Counted from the first letter of the stretch, positions 22,196 to 33,624 are shown. The stretch: DNA of 64,000 nt from Bifiguratus adelaidae (GCA_002261195.1 MVBO01000057.1:1-64000); one strand, 5' to 3'. Notes: generated by a model from the sequence alone, not told the origin. A program made the numbers and translations.

Positions 22196-25034
22196 TCACA
22201 CTAAGGATTTTACACCACTTCCTTTGGGTTTGAGTCGATCATTTACTTCATCATCTGAGATCCTTTCTTCACGTTTGCTCTTGCTCAGACTTCGACAATC
22301 CTTGAGTTCACGCTCGGCCATTTTGGTGTATCCTGATGCCCCCGGCCCATCGCAGACCACAGTAAGGTGCTCCTGCTTGTCGGGGGTTCGATTCGCAAAT
22401 ACGACCTTGATTGTCTTGTAAAGGTAAATCTTTCCTGGAGAGGGGCAGCACACTTGCATATGAATTGCGTATCGCAATGCACCGTTGGATGGATTAGCAG
22501 TGCTCTTGTCAGCTCTCAATGGTTCGTCCGAAACGCTCGCCTCGCCAATGTATGTCTTTTGTCGCATAAAAGTCTTTGTGCCTACAAGCATGTCGCGCAA
22601 GTCATAGGGTAACAGGAAAAGCTTAACTGCAGTCCTATCTTGGTTCTTGATAAGGATTTGTAATTGACCTTTGGGAGGCAAGCGATAACCACCGGGCATT
22701 GTGCGATACCGTTCGCCGGTCAGATTGGTTTCCAGATCGACATTTCCAACGTATGGAGAAGGATAGTCATCGTCGGTAAACTCGTAAAAGTAGGCTTGGA
22801 AAGGTACTACAACATGAGGTGGACACTTGAGGGATGGTTTGCATTCAGTACCTTGACCAAGGACACCAATTTGAGCGATAAAACTGATGGGCTTCGACGG
22901 AAGAGTGGACATGCGGCCATGAAGAATGGACTCTTCGTAGCTACCAACCAGGCTGCCAAAGAGTTCGGCACTAGCACCAGCATTGAGCGATTGTCTACGT
23001 GGTGTACTCGGCATAGAGTTTGCGCCAGAGTTGGCTAAGGCATCAAAAGTATTCCAAGCTTCGCTTGGGATATCTTGTCTGGAATATGTCAATTCATGTG
23101 CCTGGTGCGTAGACGACATCTCGATTTCTGAATATGGGTGTATGCATGACGGTTGCGAAGGAGAACGTGAGTAGGTGGCGCATTTGCGATCATAAAGTTC
23201 CATGACATTTGGTCCTGCTTTGGAGTCTCTCCGTTCTTGTTCCATCGCTGACATGGACAACCTTGACAAACGTCTGTTGGTCAAAATAGGACGCTGTGGA
23301 CGATGATGGATACTTCGGCTCGGCGCATGATTGTGTGTTGCTTCCTGCATCAAGAACGATGAAGAAACCGGAGGCGAGATGGCACCGGGCATCTCTGATT
23401 CTATCGTTGACTCCTGCGGCCGTGGGATTGGATAGGCGGATAGGTCTGCAGACAGGCGCTGCCTTGCTTCACGTGCATCCAGTGGATGAGCTCCGATGGC
23501 GAAGAGGTTCGATAGATTCGATACGCTGGAGGCGCTTACCGTTGGATTTCTGTCCTCTGGGTAGAAGCTCGAGTCGCAATTAAATTGATTACTGATTACA
23601 GGTGAGCTCTGCACTCGAGACATCGTCGACGCAAGCAGTCGCATGTCAGACATAGAAGCTATTCGTTCTGCATCTGGAGCTGATGGAAACGGTGAACCTG
23701 CTCCTCGACGCGAGGGCCTTCGTGACTCGCTTTCGGACTTCGATGTGTACGATGATGGAGAGGTATAAAGATGAGATGAGGTGGACGTAATTGAGGAGAT
23801 GGTTGAAATGGAATGTCGGGATTGACTGATAATATTAGATGCGTGTGGGGCCGTGGACTGGGCGTTCGACATGGCATGGGATTGCGAGATGATGGCATGA
23901 GATGCGAGCGGTATCGGTCTTGGCTGGTAAATGATCGATGAATTGCTATTGCTTCCACCAAAAATTTCACCTGGGCCACTGTCTGAAACGTCGTCATCCC
24001 GCTCAACCGTGCTCATCTGGTCAAGCAGTTGCATGGCCTCCTGCAAGTCACGCTCTCGTTTCTGAGCTACATTCGCTACGTCTTTTGGTTCTCTAGTATC
24101 AGAGACGGTATTAGGTAACCTTGTTTTCTCTTCATCGCCGATACACTGCAAAATATTCTTGGCGTAAGTGACATCGACCACAACGTCACTTCGAAGCTCC
24201 TTCACATATGCTTGCTTGAATTTGTGGACGTCGAGCATTGCATTCGTTGCAAATTCAAGCCGCTCAGATAATCTCTCCGAGGAGAAGCCGCAATCTCCCA
24301 CGGTCTCTAATTGTCGAGTGCTCGCAAAAGCAATGTCTCCATCTGCCGACGTAACGGAGCATCGAATATCCATGTCGAGTCGACCTGAGGAATCCGTAGA
24401 GCTTCTATATTTACGTTTGAGAAAGCTGTGGATAGGTAAAAGGCGAGTTGTGGAATAGATGGATTGAATGAGTAAGATGAGCGTGGTATCGGTAGGTCGC
24501 CGAGCTCCTTTGCTGGACTTTGTAGGCATCTTTGCCTCACTACTAAGAGTAGGTAGTGTAAGCTGGAAGGAAACATTGTGATGCGTCGGCAAAGCATACC
24601 ATTGATCAAGAGTTATTCGCCAACGTTCCAGCAAGATATTGCAACCGCCGTGGCGGACAAAGGTATTGACATAATATGCGCCATTGCTTCTTCCAGACTT
24701 TGCATATAAGCGAACCTAAAGACCACTCGAGTGTCAGAGAGCCAATAACGAGCCCATATCAGTGTTCTTACGTTATCGGCTGCTTGTACGCCGGCGTCGG
24801 TCGACCCAACCCTGGACCGAATCACAATCTGCACTACCTTGCCTACGATATCCTCCATGATGCCTCCAATCCTCTTTTGAGAAGGTAAAGCGTGGTTGAC
24901 GGCTAGACGGACAGCTACAGATAACGTAAGCTAGCGTCCAGGTTATATGCAGGTGTCGTCATGCTTGGTCATGGAGCTAAAACCACCAATGTCCTAGAGT
25001 ACTTACCTTCGTCACCTTCCCATTGAACAGGCAT
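22196..25034 (-). CDS. Atos/FAM214-like conserved protein
   Basis: Three exons (25034-25007, 24914-24772, 24715-22196), 896 residues in phase. N-terminal conserved blocks: EDIVGKVVQIVIRSRVG and GGCNILLERWRITL. The middle is long, Ser-rich and disordered. The C-terminus carries the Atos/FAM214 signature: FGSLVGSYEESILHGRM, PSPYVGNVDLE, YRLPPKGQLQILIKNQDRTA, VKLFLLPYDLRDM, KTFMRQKTYIG, LRYAIHMQV and GKIYLYKTIKVVFANR. In animals Atos proteins are nuclear regulators of gene expression and metabolism; in fungi related proteins are annotated with chromosome segregation in meiosis. The start was chosen because ATG 25034 plus a good donor (GAAG|GTAAGT) gives MPVQWEGDEAVRLAVNHALP in phase. Function here is unknown. 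Confidence 0.8.
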
Positions 25035-25203
25035 AGCCCTCTGGCTACAGAATCAGTCCACAGAGTCGTAAGAGTTGCAAAAAGAGCACAGAGAAAGTCA
25101 GGGAGTAAAGCGCATTTTTTCGCACCAAAAAAATTCTTGCCTCTTTTGCGGCAGAATGAATTGGATCTATGACGGGTTGCATATCATGCACATGAACTCT
25201 ACT

Positions 25204-27490
25204 TTACACATCTAGTCCTGCTCCACTACGAAGTTTTACATGCTTTTTGCCCTTTTTGTGCTTTTTGCCTTCTGCTAGGCCGCTGTTAGCAACATTGGCC
25301 TGTACCATGGCCAGCCGCTGCTTTCTTCCACCCGGATTGATATTTCGGCCATCATCCGTCAGTAGGTTTTGATGTGGGTAGAGCTTCACTCTCGAAAATC
25401 CTGCTCCTTGCGCAGGAGCATGTTTGCCTACAATCTTGGGGGCAGCGTGCGTACTATTGAAGAAATTGGAATCCAGACTTCGTGTCTTTTGGCCTGTTGG
25501 TGGACCATCCGCGGCGGCCACCGGTGCGACGTAGTTGATGGCATTGGCAGGGACACGGCTGGCTGGCGCAGCCTTCTTGTTGCGACGAAGATACTGCTCC
25601 AGGTCATTGTTCTCTTCGTTAAACTCTCTTCCAGAGAGACCGGGCGGCGGATGGCAGTAGAGCAATTTGCCATTGACGTAATCCTTGAGAACGTATCTTG
25701 CCGCGCGCGATTCATCCGGATTGCCTTGACTTGACTTGGTAAAACCACGCGCCACTAGAGAAAGGAATCAGTATCGGTCCAGGCATGACAAGAGGAATAC
25801 GTACGGGCATATGCAATCAACAACTCTTCGGCTGTTGGGATACCGCTACCACCTTCGTCGAGGGCTCTAATCGGAATTTTTATACCGTAAATGGTCTCCA
25901 CTACCTCCTTGGGTATCCGCTGTGCAACTAGCGCGACCGGGCCAGTGTATTCTCTCAGCTGATCAATGGGAAGCACGCCATTGCACACCATGTCGGCCTT
26001 ACTCGTCGCAAAGGAAGGGAACACTAAACCAGGACAGTCACACAGAACAATGGAGGATGTGAGATGGATGGTTTGAAAATGTTTGGTCTTGCCGGGAGTA
26101 GATGAGACGGAGACTTTGTGTTCGCCAATGAGAGCGTTGATCGTACTGGATTTGCCGACGTTGGGATAACCAACAAGACCGATCATGAGTTTCTCTCCGT
26201 GTTCACTCGGCGCTTCTGATATTAGTCTCTCGAGCAAATCTGATGCGGTCAGAATTCGTGTCCGATCATCTGTGTCCTCCTCCGCCTCAGCCTCGACAAC
26301 GCGGTCGTTCTCATGAGCATCTTTATCAGACACGTTGTCAGATGTATTCCCAGTCGCCTCGTCGGGTTCTGGTGCAGACTGGTGATGTTCTGACAGATGC
26401 GTATTCTTGATATGGTCTGCAATTTCATCATCCATTTCGCTATCGCCTTCTTCCTCAGCAGTTCCTTCACTGCTATGTTCTCCTTGCTCCATCGCTTGTT
26501 TGATTTCCTGTTTTTCTAACCGTTGCTCCCGCTCTTCTTGTGCTTGTTTGGACAGTGCAGCCGAAAAGAATGTATAGTGTATGCCTTCTCGGTCAAAGTA
26601 ATCCGCCCATGCACATCTGAAAGCACACTTCAGGTCATTGCAAAGTCTCCTTATCAAGAGCCATCGATGCCTTACCTCTGCTTCTTGGTCAACATGTCCG
26701 CCTTGTTGATCAGCAAGAGATTGTTTTTGCCAGTGTCAACTTCCTTCACATACTTTTCAAGATCGGTGGATCGAAACATCAAGGGATTTCTGGCATCCAC
26801 AATCTGCACTACCAGATGCGACCGTTCAATGACTCGCCACAACTGCCTCCACACTTCCAAATTGCGTTCAAATGGTGTCATGAGCAAACCCTTCTCTTCC
26901 GATAACCTAAGGGATGGACCATCAGCAAGTAAACCCAGACCTCATGAAAACCGGCTTACAATGCCAAATCTCGGCGCCACTCCAAAAATTGATCTCGTTC
27001 TCGTCGTTGAAGCTGTTCAGCCGTGGTCTTATCGTCCCATGGCGGTCGACGAGGCACCGTAATCTTGTCTTTGAACTCGTCATGTTTACGTAGCGTCTCT
27101 TCTTCCTCCTGTTTGGTAGGGAGGAAGAGGTTTTGGTTTTCATTGCTCACCACCTTTATGTTGAGCTTTTCTAAGAAAAGCAGCCCTTAAACCCTGTACA
27201 ATAAACAATGCACAAACATACCCGCCGTGAATTCGGTACCGGCGAGCTCAGCCGTGTTCAAAAAGGCATCCAGATCCCCCTCGTCCGTCACCGAACGCAT
27301 CTTGACCCAGCTTGGCCCATCGTCAAGGTCGGTCGAATGCTGCACAGCCGTCAATTAGGGTCCACGTAAGAGTCCACGTCATACTCACCAAGCCACGTTC
27401 ATCAATACCCATACGACGTTGACCTCTAAACCTATCCTTGACGATGGCTTTGCCGAGGCCGGCCAGTTTCTTGGACGTTGGGCGCGGCAT
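25204..27490 (-). CDS. LSG1: Large-subunit GTPase LSG1
   Basis: Cytoplasmic circularly permuted GTPase that releases Nmd3 from pre-60S ribosomes. The N-terminus MPRPTSKKLAGLGKA matches the family. Then come SVTDEGDLDAFLNTAELAGTEFTA, the G4 motif LLINKADML, a long acidic insertion (about residues 290-400), the G1 P-loop GLVGYPNVGKSST, the switch SSTPGKTKHFQT and the G3 motif LCDCPGLVFP. The G4-G1-G3 order shows the permutation. The C-terminal block ARYVLKDYVNGKLLYCHPPPG (shortened here) and a Lys-rich tail complete it. Five or more short exons; ATG 27490. Divergent from the small PH-like gene with 119 bp between start codons. Confidence 0.95.
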
Positions 27491-27609
27491 GGAGGACAAA
27501 AAACTAGCGGTGGCTCATTTTTAGCCTTTTTAGGAACACTACGCCACGCGCGAAACGGAGAAGCTTATATGGAACACTTTGTTGTGCTTTTTCTTTTGTC
27601 TATCTTACC

Positions 27610-28239
27610 ATGGTATCCGTGACGGTGGACAAGGATAGAGGAGTGCTCATTGTCAAGATGCATGGTAAGGTTTTCAATGGCTTTAAGCAGGGATTACCTT
27701 GTCACTGACCTTCCATAGGGTTGGCTGTGGTGGCAGCAGCACGCGCTAAAGTCATTATCCCCCTGGCTGCTATTCAGCTTCCCATTGAGATTTGCTCTTC
27801 TGAGGCTAGAGTGTTCTGGCCAGGCTTCAGACTGATTGGTAGCTTTGCTCCTGGTTTGCTTGCTGCCGGTACGTAGCTCACCTATCCGTCCTCGATGGCT
27901 TTAACTCAAGCATGCATAGGCACCTTTATCAGTGGCAATATGAAAAAAAGAAAATTCTATTATGTTGCGGATCCTTCGCGCGCCATTACCATCAACGTCA
28001 ATCGCGCAATGTGTCAAGGTTGCAACAAGTTCGATCAAGTAGTTGTTCAAGTGCCGAGAGATGAGTTGCATGCAGGATTGGTTCAAGATATCACGCGGGC
28101 TGTGCAAGAGGTTCAAATGTCTTCTGAATTTCATCGCGTGGAGAATCTGTTGGACACTACGTCCGTCGACGACGACTCGTTCGCGCTAAAGGAGGATATC
28201 AAGTTGCTGAATCGCCATGTTTATGGCACTAAGGATTAG
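27610..28239 (+). CDS. Small protein resembling a bacterial PH-like domain family
   Basis: Three exons (27610-27664, 27719-27868, 27920-28239), 174 residues. Its core, VTVDKDRGVLIVKMHGL, then AKVIIPLAAIQLPIEI, then GSFAPGLLAAGTFISG, KFYYVADPSRAITINV and FDQVVVQVP, follows a pattern I associate with short bacterial (mainly actinobacterial and firmicute) proteins of PH-like fold. Those have 'IPLAHV...G..IPG...AGTFY..G...FWDVRDPE+AI.I...Y..L.VEV'. A C-terminal helix with acidic residues is added. There is no signal peptide or membrane segment. Function is unknown in bacteria too. It is spliced like its neighbours, so any transfer would be old. The next gene (CoA-transferase) converges, 218 bp away. 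Confidence 0.65.
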
Positions 28240-28457
28240 GCCATTGTTCCGTCGATATTTTGCTATTTGTGGAAATGCAAACGAGTTCTGGCATCAGTGT
28301 GTATATATCGGTATCATTTGTGTGATTGAAAAGCATTACATCTGTTAACATGCTCTTGGTCTTTGACAAGGAGACAGATTGACGGAATGGAACCAATTCC
28401 GAGACACACATTCTTCTTGGTGAAAGACGACATGCTCTATACCTTGGATTGTCTAGA

Positions 28458-30082
28458 TTACAATACACCGTCATCTCTCAAGCTCTGTATCTTTTGCTTA
28501 TCATATTTTAGCAGCGAGCTCAAGATTTCATCGGTATGTTGGCCCAGTGTAGGGGGTGGGTATCGAATACTGGGACCAGACTCGCTGTATTTGACGGCTG
28601 GCCCTAATAGGCCACATTAGTAAGTCTATGCTTTCAAGGGTCATGGTATATTACATGCACTTACCGGCCAGACGGATCTTTCCGGCTCTCGGGTGCATCA
28701 CCTCTTGAATCATGTTACGAGCAATCACTTGAGGATGTTGAAAGGTTTGTTCGATGTTATTGATGGGTGCAAAGGGAATGCCCTTGTCTTCCAGCAATTG
28801 AAGCCAGAACTCGGTCGTTTCCTCCTGCAATCGTGCTTCCAATAGACGAATCAATTCCTCACGATGTTTGACACGATCACCATTTGTCTTGAAGCGAGCA
28901 TCGTCTACTAGATGTGGGATATTCATGGCATTGCAAAGGATGACGAATTGACGATCGTTTCCGGCACCAAGCATCACGAATGAATTCTTGGTCGGCATGA
29001 CCTGGTATGGAACAATGGAAGGATGAGACGTTCCCATCCGCCTCGCTTCCTGCCCGCCAATGAGATAGTTTGATCCAATGTTGGCCAAAGAGGCTACTTG
29101 AGATTCGATCAGCGAGCAATCAATTTTCTGGCCTTTGCCGGTAACACCGCGGCGAATAAGGGAGGCCATGATCGCTCCATGAGCGTACAAACCTGTTGTC
29201 AAGTCTACCGTGACGCTTTCAATACGTGGGCTCAAACAGGCACATCTGAAACTCTTACCAGTAATAGCGACGCCGACTTTGACCGGCCGACCGTCCTTTT
29301 CACCCGTGATATGCATTAAGCCCGCTTCGGCTTCAATCATGACATCGTAACCGGCTCTCGAAGCATAGGGTCCGTCGGGACCATACCCAGTGATGGACGC
29401 ATAAATCAGTTTGGGATTGATTTCTTTAAGCGTCTCATAACCAAGTCCCAACTTGTCGAGTTTGCCAGGCACGTAATTTTCCACAAGCACATCGCATTCG
29501 CGAACGAGATCGTACATCAGTTTCAGACCTTCCGGCTTCTTGAAATTGACCGTCACCGATTTCTTGTTGCGATTTACCTGAAGGAAGTAGGCGCTTTCAG
29601 GAAGCGCAGTGTCCGAGGGATCTTGATTAGGAGCCCACGGTGGTCCCCAGGCTCGCGTATCATCTCCACCCTTTGGATTCTCAATCTTGATGATCTCGGC
29701 CCTACGTGCCGCATGAGTGTAAATCAACCATGCATTGCATCCAGAATGCAGACTCACCCCAAATCACCGAGTAACATGGTGGCATAAGGACCCGCTAGAT
29801 ATGAGTGAGCAACAAGATATGATGATCGAGATCAAACGATTCCATCTCTTAACGATACCTACCTAGCACCCGTGTGATATCCAAAACCTTAACACCTGCC
29901 AGTGGTCCATCCGTGGAGGCACTACCCGTCTTTCCCATGCCTTGGAAATATGTCCGAGTGCCCCCCGAGAACGGTCTACACGTTACGCGCGCGCGAAGGC
30001 CAGGAACGCCGTTGCTTCGAAACGCAGGCGTCAAGGACAGTGCTTGTATACCACCTATCCAGCGTCTTTGTACCAACCGCAT
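28458..30082 (-). CDS. SUGCT: Class III CoA-transferase, succinyl-CoA:glutarate-CoA transferase-like
   Basis: CaiB/BaiF-family enzyme. Five exons in phase: 30082-29863, 29794-29758 (a 37-nt microexon), 29701-29259, 29204-28665 and 28603-28458. The N-terminal Arg-rich leader (MRLVQRRWIGG) looks mitochondrial. Core motifs: [31 protein letters not shown] (given here in words: LAGPYA and GAEIIKIE blocks), NRNKKSVTVNFKKPEG, YASITGYGPDGPYASRAGYD with the catalytic Asp in AGYDVMIEAEAG, and KIDCSLIESQVASLAN. The C-terminal lid has GIPFAPINNIEQTF. SUGCT activates glutarate in lysine/tryptophan breakdown; other dicarboxylate substrates are possible. It shares a 107-bp divergent promoter with MCAT. Confidence 0.9.
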
Positions 30083-30189
30083 CTCTCACCACAAGCTCTC
30101 TCTCAATCTCTCTACACTTCAACAAGAAAGAGATAGATAGATCCGATCCTAGAAATTCTCCCGCAGTTTAATAAGCACAAAAAGAGCCA

Positions 30190-31690
30190 CATGCTGTCAC
30201 GTCTACGGTGGATAGAACGCCAAAGCAGACGAACATGGATGGTAAGGTCTCTTGTATGTCGCCTGGTCACTCAGGGCATGTAGAGCACGGCAGGGATAGA
30301 GCGGAACCACTGTGCATTACTGTTTCCTGGACAGGGATCACAATATGTGCGGATGGGCAAGGACTTGTATAGTGCCTTTCCGAACTCGGCCAAGCAAGTG
30401 TTTGACGAAGCAGACGATGCTTTGGGTGGTAAACTCAAGTCGCTCATGTTTGACGGTCAGCAGGTGAGGGCTGGAAGCCAAGCAGGATAGGATGATTTTG
30501 CTTACGGCGATCGACAGGAGGTCTTGACGTACACGGAAAATGCTCAACCGGCCATTCTTACAACATCTATTGCCATTTTAAGGGTCATGGAGGTAAGTTT
30601 TGCGGTTGGAGGATGCAGTCAAGTTAGGTCGAATAACAGAATATAGCGAGAATTCGGATTTGATGTCGCCGACGCTTGCCAATACGTCCTGGGTCATTCA
30701 TTGGGGGAATATAGCGCATTGGTGGCCGCAAAATCTCTTTCGCTCACAGACGCCGTCAAACTAGTGGTAAGTATATCGTACGCCTGATCAGATGTCCGCG
30801 AGCTTACGATGAGGTGTAGCGACTTCGAGGAGAAGCCATGACAAAAGCAGTTCAGGGTGTTCAAACGGCCATGTCGGCGCTGGTGGTGCGCGCAAACAGC
30901 TTGGCCATGCTCGAAGAAGCCATGTCAGATATTCAGGCCGATTTACCTCAAGGCGAGCAAGTGGAATTGGCCAACATCAACTCTGTAAGTTGCAACTTCA
31001 GAGCTGCAGAATGATCGAACGACGTTGATGGCGATCTTGTTTCTAGTCCTTCCAAGTTGTCATTAGCGGGACAGCGAAGGGCGTCGACATGGCGAGCAAT
31101 ATTCTGCAACAGCGTCGCTTCGCGGCTCGTGCCGTCGATCTGCCCGTTTCGTAAGTGGGTTATGCCGCGCTCGGGGTCATCATACTCATCGATGGCAAGT
31201 GCACCATTCCATTGTACATTGATGCAACCGGCTGCCGATGTCATGGAAGAAGCTTTGGCCAACATCAAGTTTAATCCGCCGGTCGTCGATGTCATTTCCA
31301 ATGTCACTGCCCAACCCGTGAGTGCTTCGAATCAAAGAGACCTGCCGATGATACTCATGCCGCAATCGTCTCCAGTATCGAGATGTGGACGAGATTCCAA
31401 AAATGCTCGTCAAACAGGTCACTAAGACAGTGCAATGGCAACGAAGCATCAAATATTGCAAGGAGCAAGACATTTCCGACTTTGTATGCTTTGGTCCCGG
31501 ACGCGTGTTGGCCAATCTCATCAAGAAGGAATATCCCTTGAGCAACATTAGGTATGTGTTTCCGGTCATGGCAGCCAGCGTTCTCATTGCTTTCTCAAAC
31601 AGTCCCCTGGCCACAGCAGCCGACATTGACGCCCATGCCCAAGAAACCCGCGTACGCATCGCAGCCTCGAGTAAACACCAAAGGGCATAG
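30190..31690 (+). CDS. MCT1: Mitochondrial malonyl-CoA:ACP transacylase (FabD/MCT1)
   Basis: Loads malonate on the acyl carrier protein of mitochondrial type II fatty acid synthesis. Motifs: LLFPGQGSQYVRMGKDLY, the nucleophile elbow YVLGHSLGEYSALVAA (active Ser), the substrate Arg in VRLRGEAM, VVISGTAKGVDMA, and the catalytic His in LPVSAPFHCTLM. The protein ends DAHAQETRVRIAASSKHQRA. Exons join through short introns. The first exon (ATG 30190, MLSRLRWIERQSRRTW) looks like a mitochondrial presequence, but the join to LLFPGQG is uncertain (acceptor near 30290-30301). Divergent neighbour of the CoA-transferase; both act on acyl-CoA in mitochondria, though this may be coincidence. Confidence 0.92.
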
Positions 31691-31764
31691 ATGTGAAAAC
31701 ACTCGCCGTTCTCTCTATGAATGATCATAATGTACACTAGGCCAGACGCCATAATCCCCGCCAT

Positions 31765-32142
31765 CTATTTCTTGCCCTTGCCGCCCTTCTTCTTGGGCGC
31801 CTTGTTCATGTCTTGAATAGCTCGCTTCAATTGCGCAGAGACAGCCTCCCCACTCTCCAACAAGCCCATGTCTCCTAGATCACCGACATCACCAAATCGC
31901 TTACTGAACCGAGCAATCTGTTCGGATTCCTCACTCACACCCGCCGCATCGAGTGACGGATTCCATAGGGGATGATTCCGTAGATCCTTATTGAGTCGTA
32001 CTGTTTTGCGAGGTGAAGTGGTTTTGATGATGAATGTGGCTCCATTGGACAAGACGATAGTTTGTGAAAAGAGTTCTGGTTGTGAGTGCGTGGCGCGTAC
32101 CAGTGGTCTGGCTAGTCGTAAGAGTGGCTGTAGAGCGCGCAT
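31765..32142 (-). CDS. MRPL36: Mitochondrial ribosomal protein bL31m
   Basis: Intronless, 125 residues from ATG 32142 (MRALQPLLRLARPLVRATHS, an Arg/Leu-rich import signal). The L31 core is FSQTIVLSNGATFIIKTTSP then DLRNHPLWNPS, which is the fungal bL31m signature. The C-terminus is basic, ending KKKGGKGKK. An ATG further up at 32217 would run into the start codon of the divergent TIM10 gene, so the shorter start is preferred. The start codons of bL31m and TIM10 are 67 bp apart, which suggests one shared promoter for two mitochondrial genes. Confidence 0.9.
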   Translation of the reverse strand: MRALQPLLRLARPLVRATHSQPELFSQTIVLSNGATFIIKTTSPRKTVRLNKDLRNHPLWNPSLDAAGVSEESEQIARFSKRFGDVGDLGDMGLLESGEAVSAQLKRAIQDMNKAPKKKGGKGKK

Positions 32143-32209
32143 GCGGGAGTGAAAAATTTGGCAAGCGAGTAAATACCGGCTCGTAACTCTTTTATAAGCG
32201 ATTCCAACC
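32143..32209. promoter_or_regulatory. 67-bp divergent promoter of two mitochondrial genes
   Basis: Lies between the bL31m and TIM10 start codons. Both products act in mitochondria, which would suit shared regulation. No clear binding site was recognised. Confidence 0.45.
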
Positions 32210-32528
32210 ATGTCCATGTGGGGTGGAGGTTATGGCGCGCAAACGGTGAATCCGCAAAACATTGCTATGGCAGAGCAAGAGCTCGAAATGGTGACAGACT
32301 TGTTCAATCGGTAAGCGATGAGATGAGGAGACTCAAACTGACATGGTTAGGATCGTCGAGTCATGCTACAAAAAGTGCATTCCTACACCGTATCACGATG
32401 GCGATCTCAACAAGGGAGAGTCTGTGTGTATTGATCGATGCGTTTCCAAGTTCTTTGACGTGAATATCAAGGTGGGAGAAAAGATGCAAAAGATGGGAGG
32501 ACAAGCGGGCGGTATGCCTGGTCAGTAG
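32210..32528 (+). CDS. TIM10: Mitochondrial intermembrane-space chaperone TIM10
   Basis: Two exons (32210-32310, 32351-32528), 92 residues. Small-Tim protein with twin CX3C motifs: CYKKC and CIDRC, spaced 15 residues apart, plus the family block PYHDGDLNKGE between them. Assembles with Tim9 into the hexamer that carries hydrophobic precursors across the intermembrane space. N-terminal helix contains NIAMAEQELEMVTDLFNR; the tail is Gly/Met-rich. Size fits the family. Head-to-head with bL31m. Confidence 0.96.
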
Positions 32529-32611
32529 ACTAGGCTTGATCCTTTCTCTCTGTGTGTGTAGATAGTGTTGTCTATGTGAGTTTGATAGAAATGCACATGT
32601 TGCGGTTCACT

Positions 32612-33244
32612 CTATGCATGCCAAGCGTCCTCAAAGTGGAGATCGTCGAGGGCTGTCGTCACGTCGTTGATGTGTAGAGGTTTGCTTTCAAGATGCTGTA
32701 AATGTCGCCTTAGCATCTCGAGACGACGGACAGCCGACTTGGTCGTGGGTGGATTGGATGGCTGCGATTCTTGTTTGGCAGCGTTCAGGACAGTCAAGAG
32801 CTGGGGAGGCAGACCATAGACATCGTCTGTATAGCTGGTGTGCGCAAGGTACTCGACAATGTCTTGACTCGCAAACAGGTCGGTCAGATAACGAGAGTCT
32901 TCTATGACGACGTGCTCGGGGTGAGAGCGTGGTTGAGGAGTTTCGACGGCGTCTGTATAGTGAGGACTAGCGAGAAAGTCAACAACATCCTGTCCGTCGT
33001 GTTGCGCACCGACTCGGGGGCCGAGAGGCACGTTAGCAGGCTGAACCTGTAAAGGTTGGTCACCGTTCGTGAATGCGCGCCATTCCTCCGTCAGGTCGGC
33101 CGTCTCTTTGCCTTTGGCTGTCCGTATCGACCCTTGTTGCCGTTTCGAAGCTATATATTCCTTGGCACTGGCGGTGCTCTGTTCCTGCGCACGCGCATGC
33201 GCATGCGAACTATGGCCTCCTTTGTCACTCCAAAAGCTGTCCAT
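32612..33244 (-). CDS. Unknown protein with a repeated D-[IV]-V-[DE]-[FY]-L...YTD motif
   Basis: I do not recognise this 210-residue protein. ATG 33244 gives MDSFWSDKGGHSSHAHARAQ; the frame is open further up but without ATG. The N-terminal half is Lys/Gln/Ala-rich and probably helical. Two similar blocks follow: QDVVDFLASPHYTDAVE (about residue 108) and QDIVEYLAHTSYTDDVYGLP (about residue 146), each before a loop rich in Pro. A basic-hydrophobic helix (SAVRRLEMLRRHLQHLESK) and an acidic end (LDDLHFEDAWHA) close it. The duplicated block suggests a binding module used twice, perhaps an adaptor. This is inference from the pattern only. Confidence 0.6.
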   Translation of the reverse strand: MDSFWSDKGGHSSHAHARAQEQSTASAKEYIASKRQQGSIRTAKGKETADLTEEWRAFTNGDQPLQVQPANVPLGPRVGAQHDGQDVVDFLASPHYTDAVETPQPRSHPEHVVIEDSRYLTDLFASQDIVEYLAHTSYTDDVYGLPPQLLTVLNAAKQESQPSNPPTTKSAVRRLEMLRRHLQHLESKPLHINDVTTALDDLHFEDAWHA

Positions 33245-33624
33245 GCATTTGTCATTTGAAAATTGGCTTGGCGAGTAGAGAATGGATTGGGATCTGTGGA
33301 TACCCAAGAGATCTTGTCTCTGGATCCTCTCTTTGCATTCCCTGTCGTGGACTGACTCTGCTATCCTGATGGACAAGGCATTGGGTTAAAAAGGGCCCTT
33401 GCTTCACCTGCACGTCTCGTTTTCAGCCATTGAAACTCAATTAGAGCTGAGGATCAATCTGTTAGGGTAAACATGGCGCGACCTTTTGTCAACATCCTTT
33501 CATGGTCATCTCCAATCCATGCCACTGTTCGTTTTAAGCGTGCGACTCAGCATGGTCCACGCTCTCGGATTCTGTACAATTAATTCTTCATATTCTATCG
33601 CATGCTGACGGTTGCTTCGACACC
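33245..33624. other. Intergenic region before the carboxypeptidase gene
   Basis: About 380 bases. An alternative longer frame of the preceding minus-strand gene reaches to about 33376 but has no ATG. Nothing else coding is visible. It contains the divergent promoters of the two flanking genes; no clear TATA box is seen. Confidence 0.4.
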
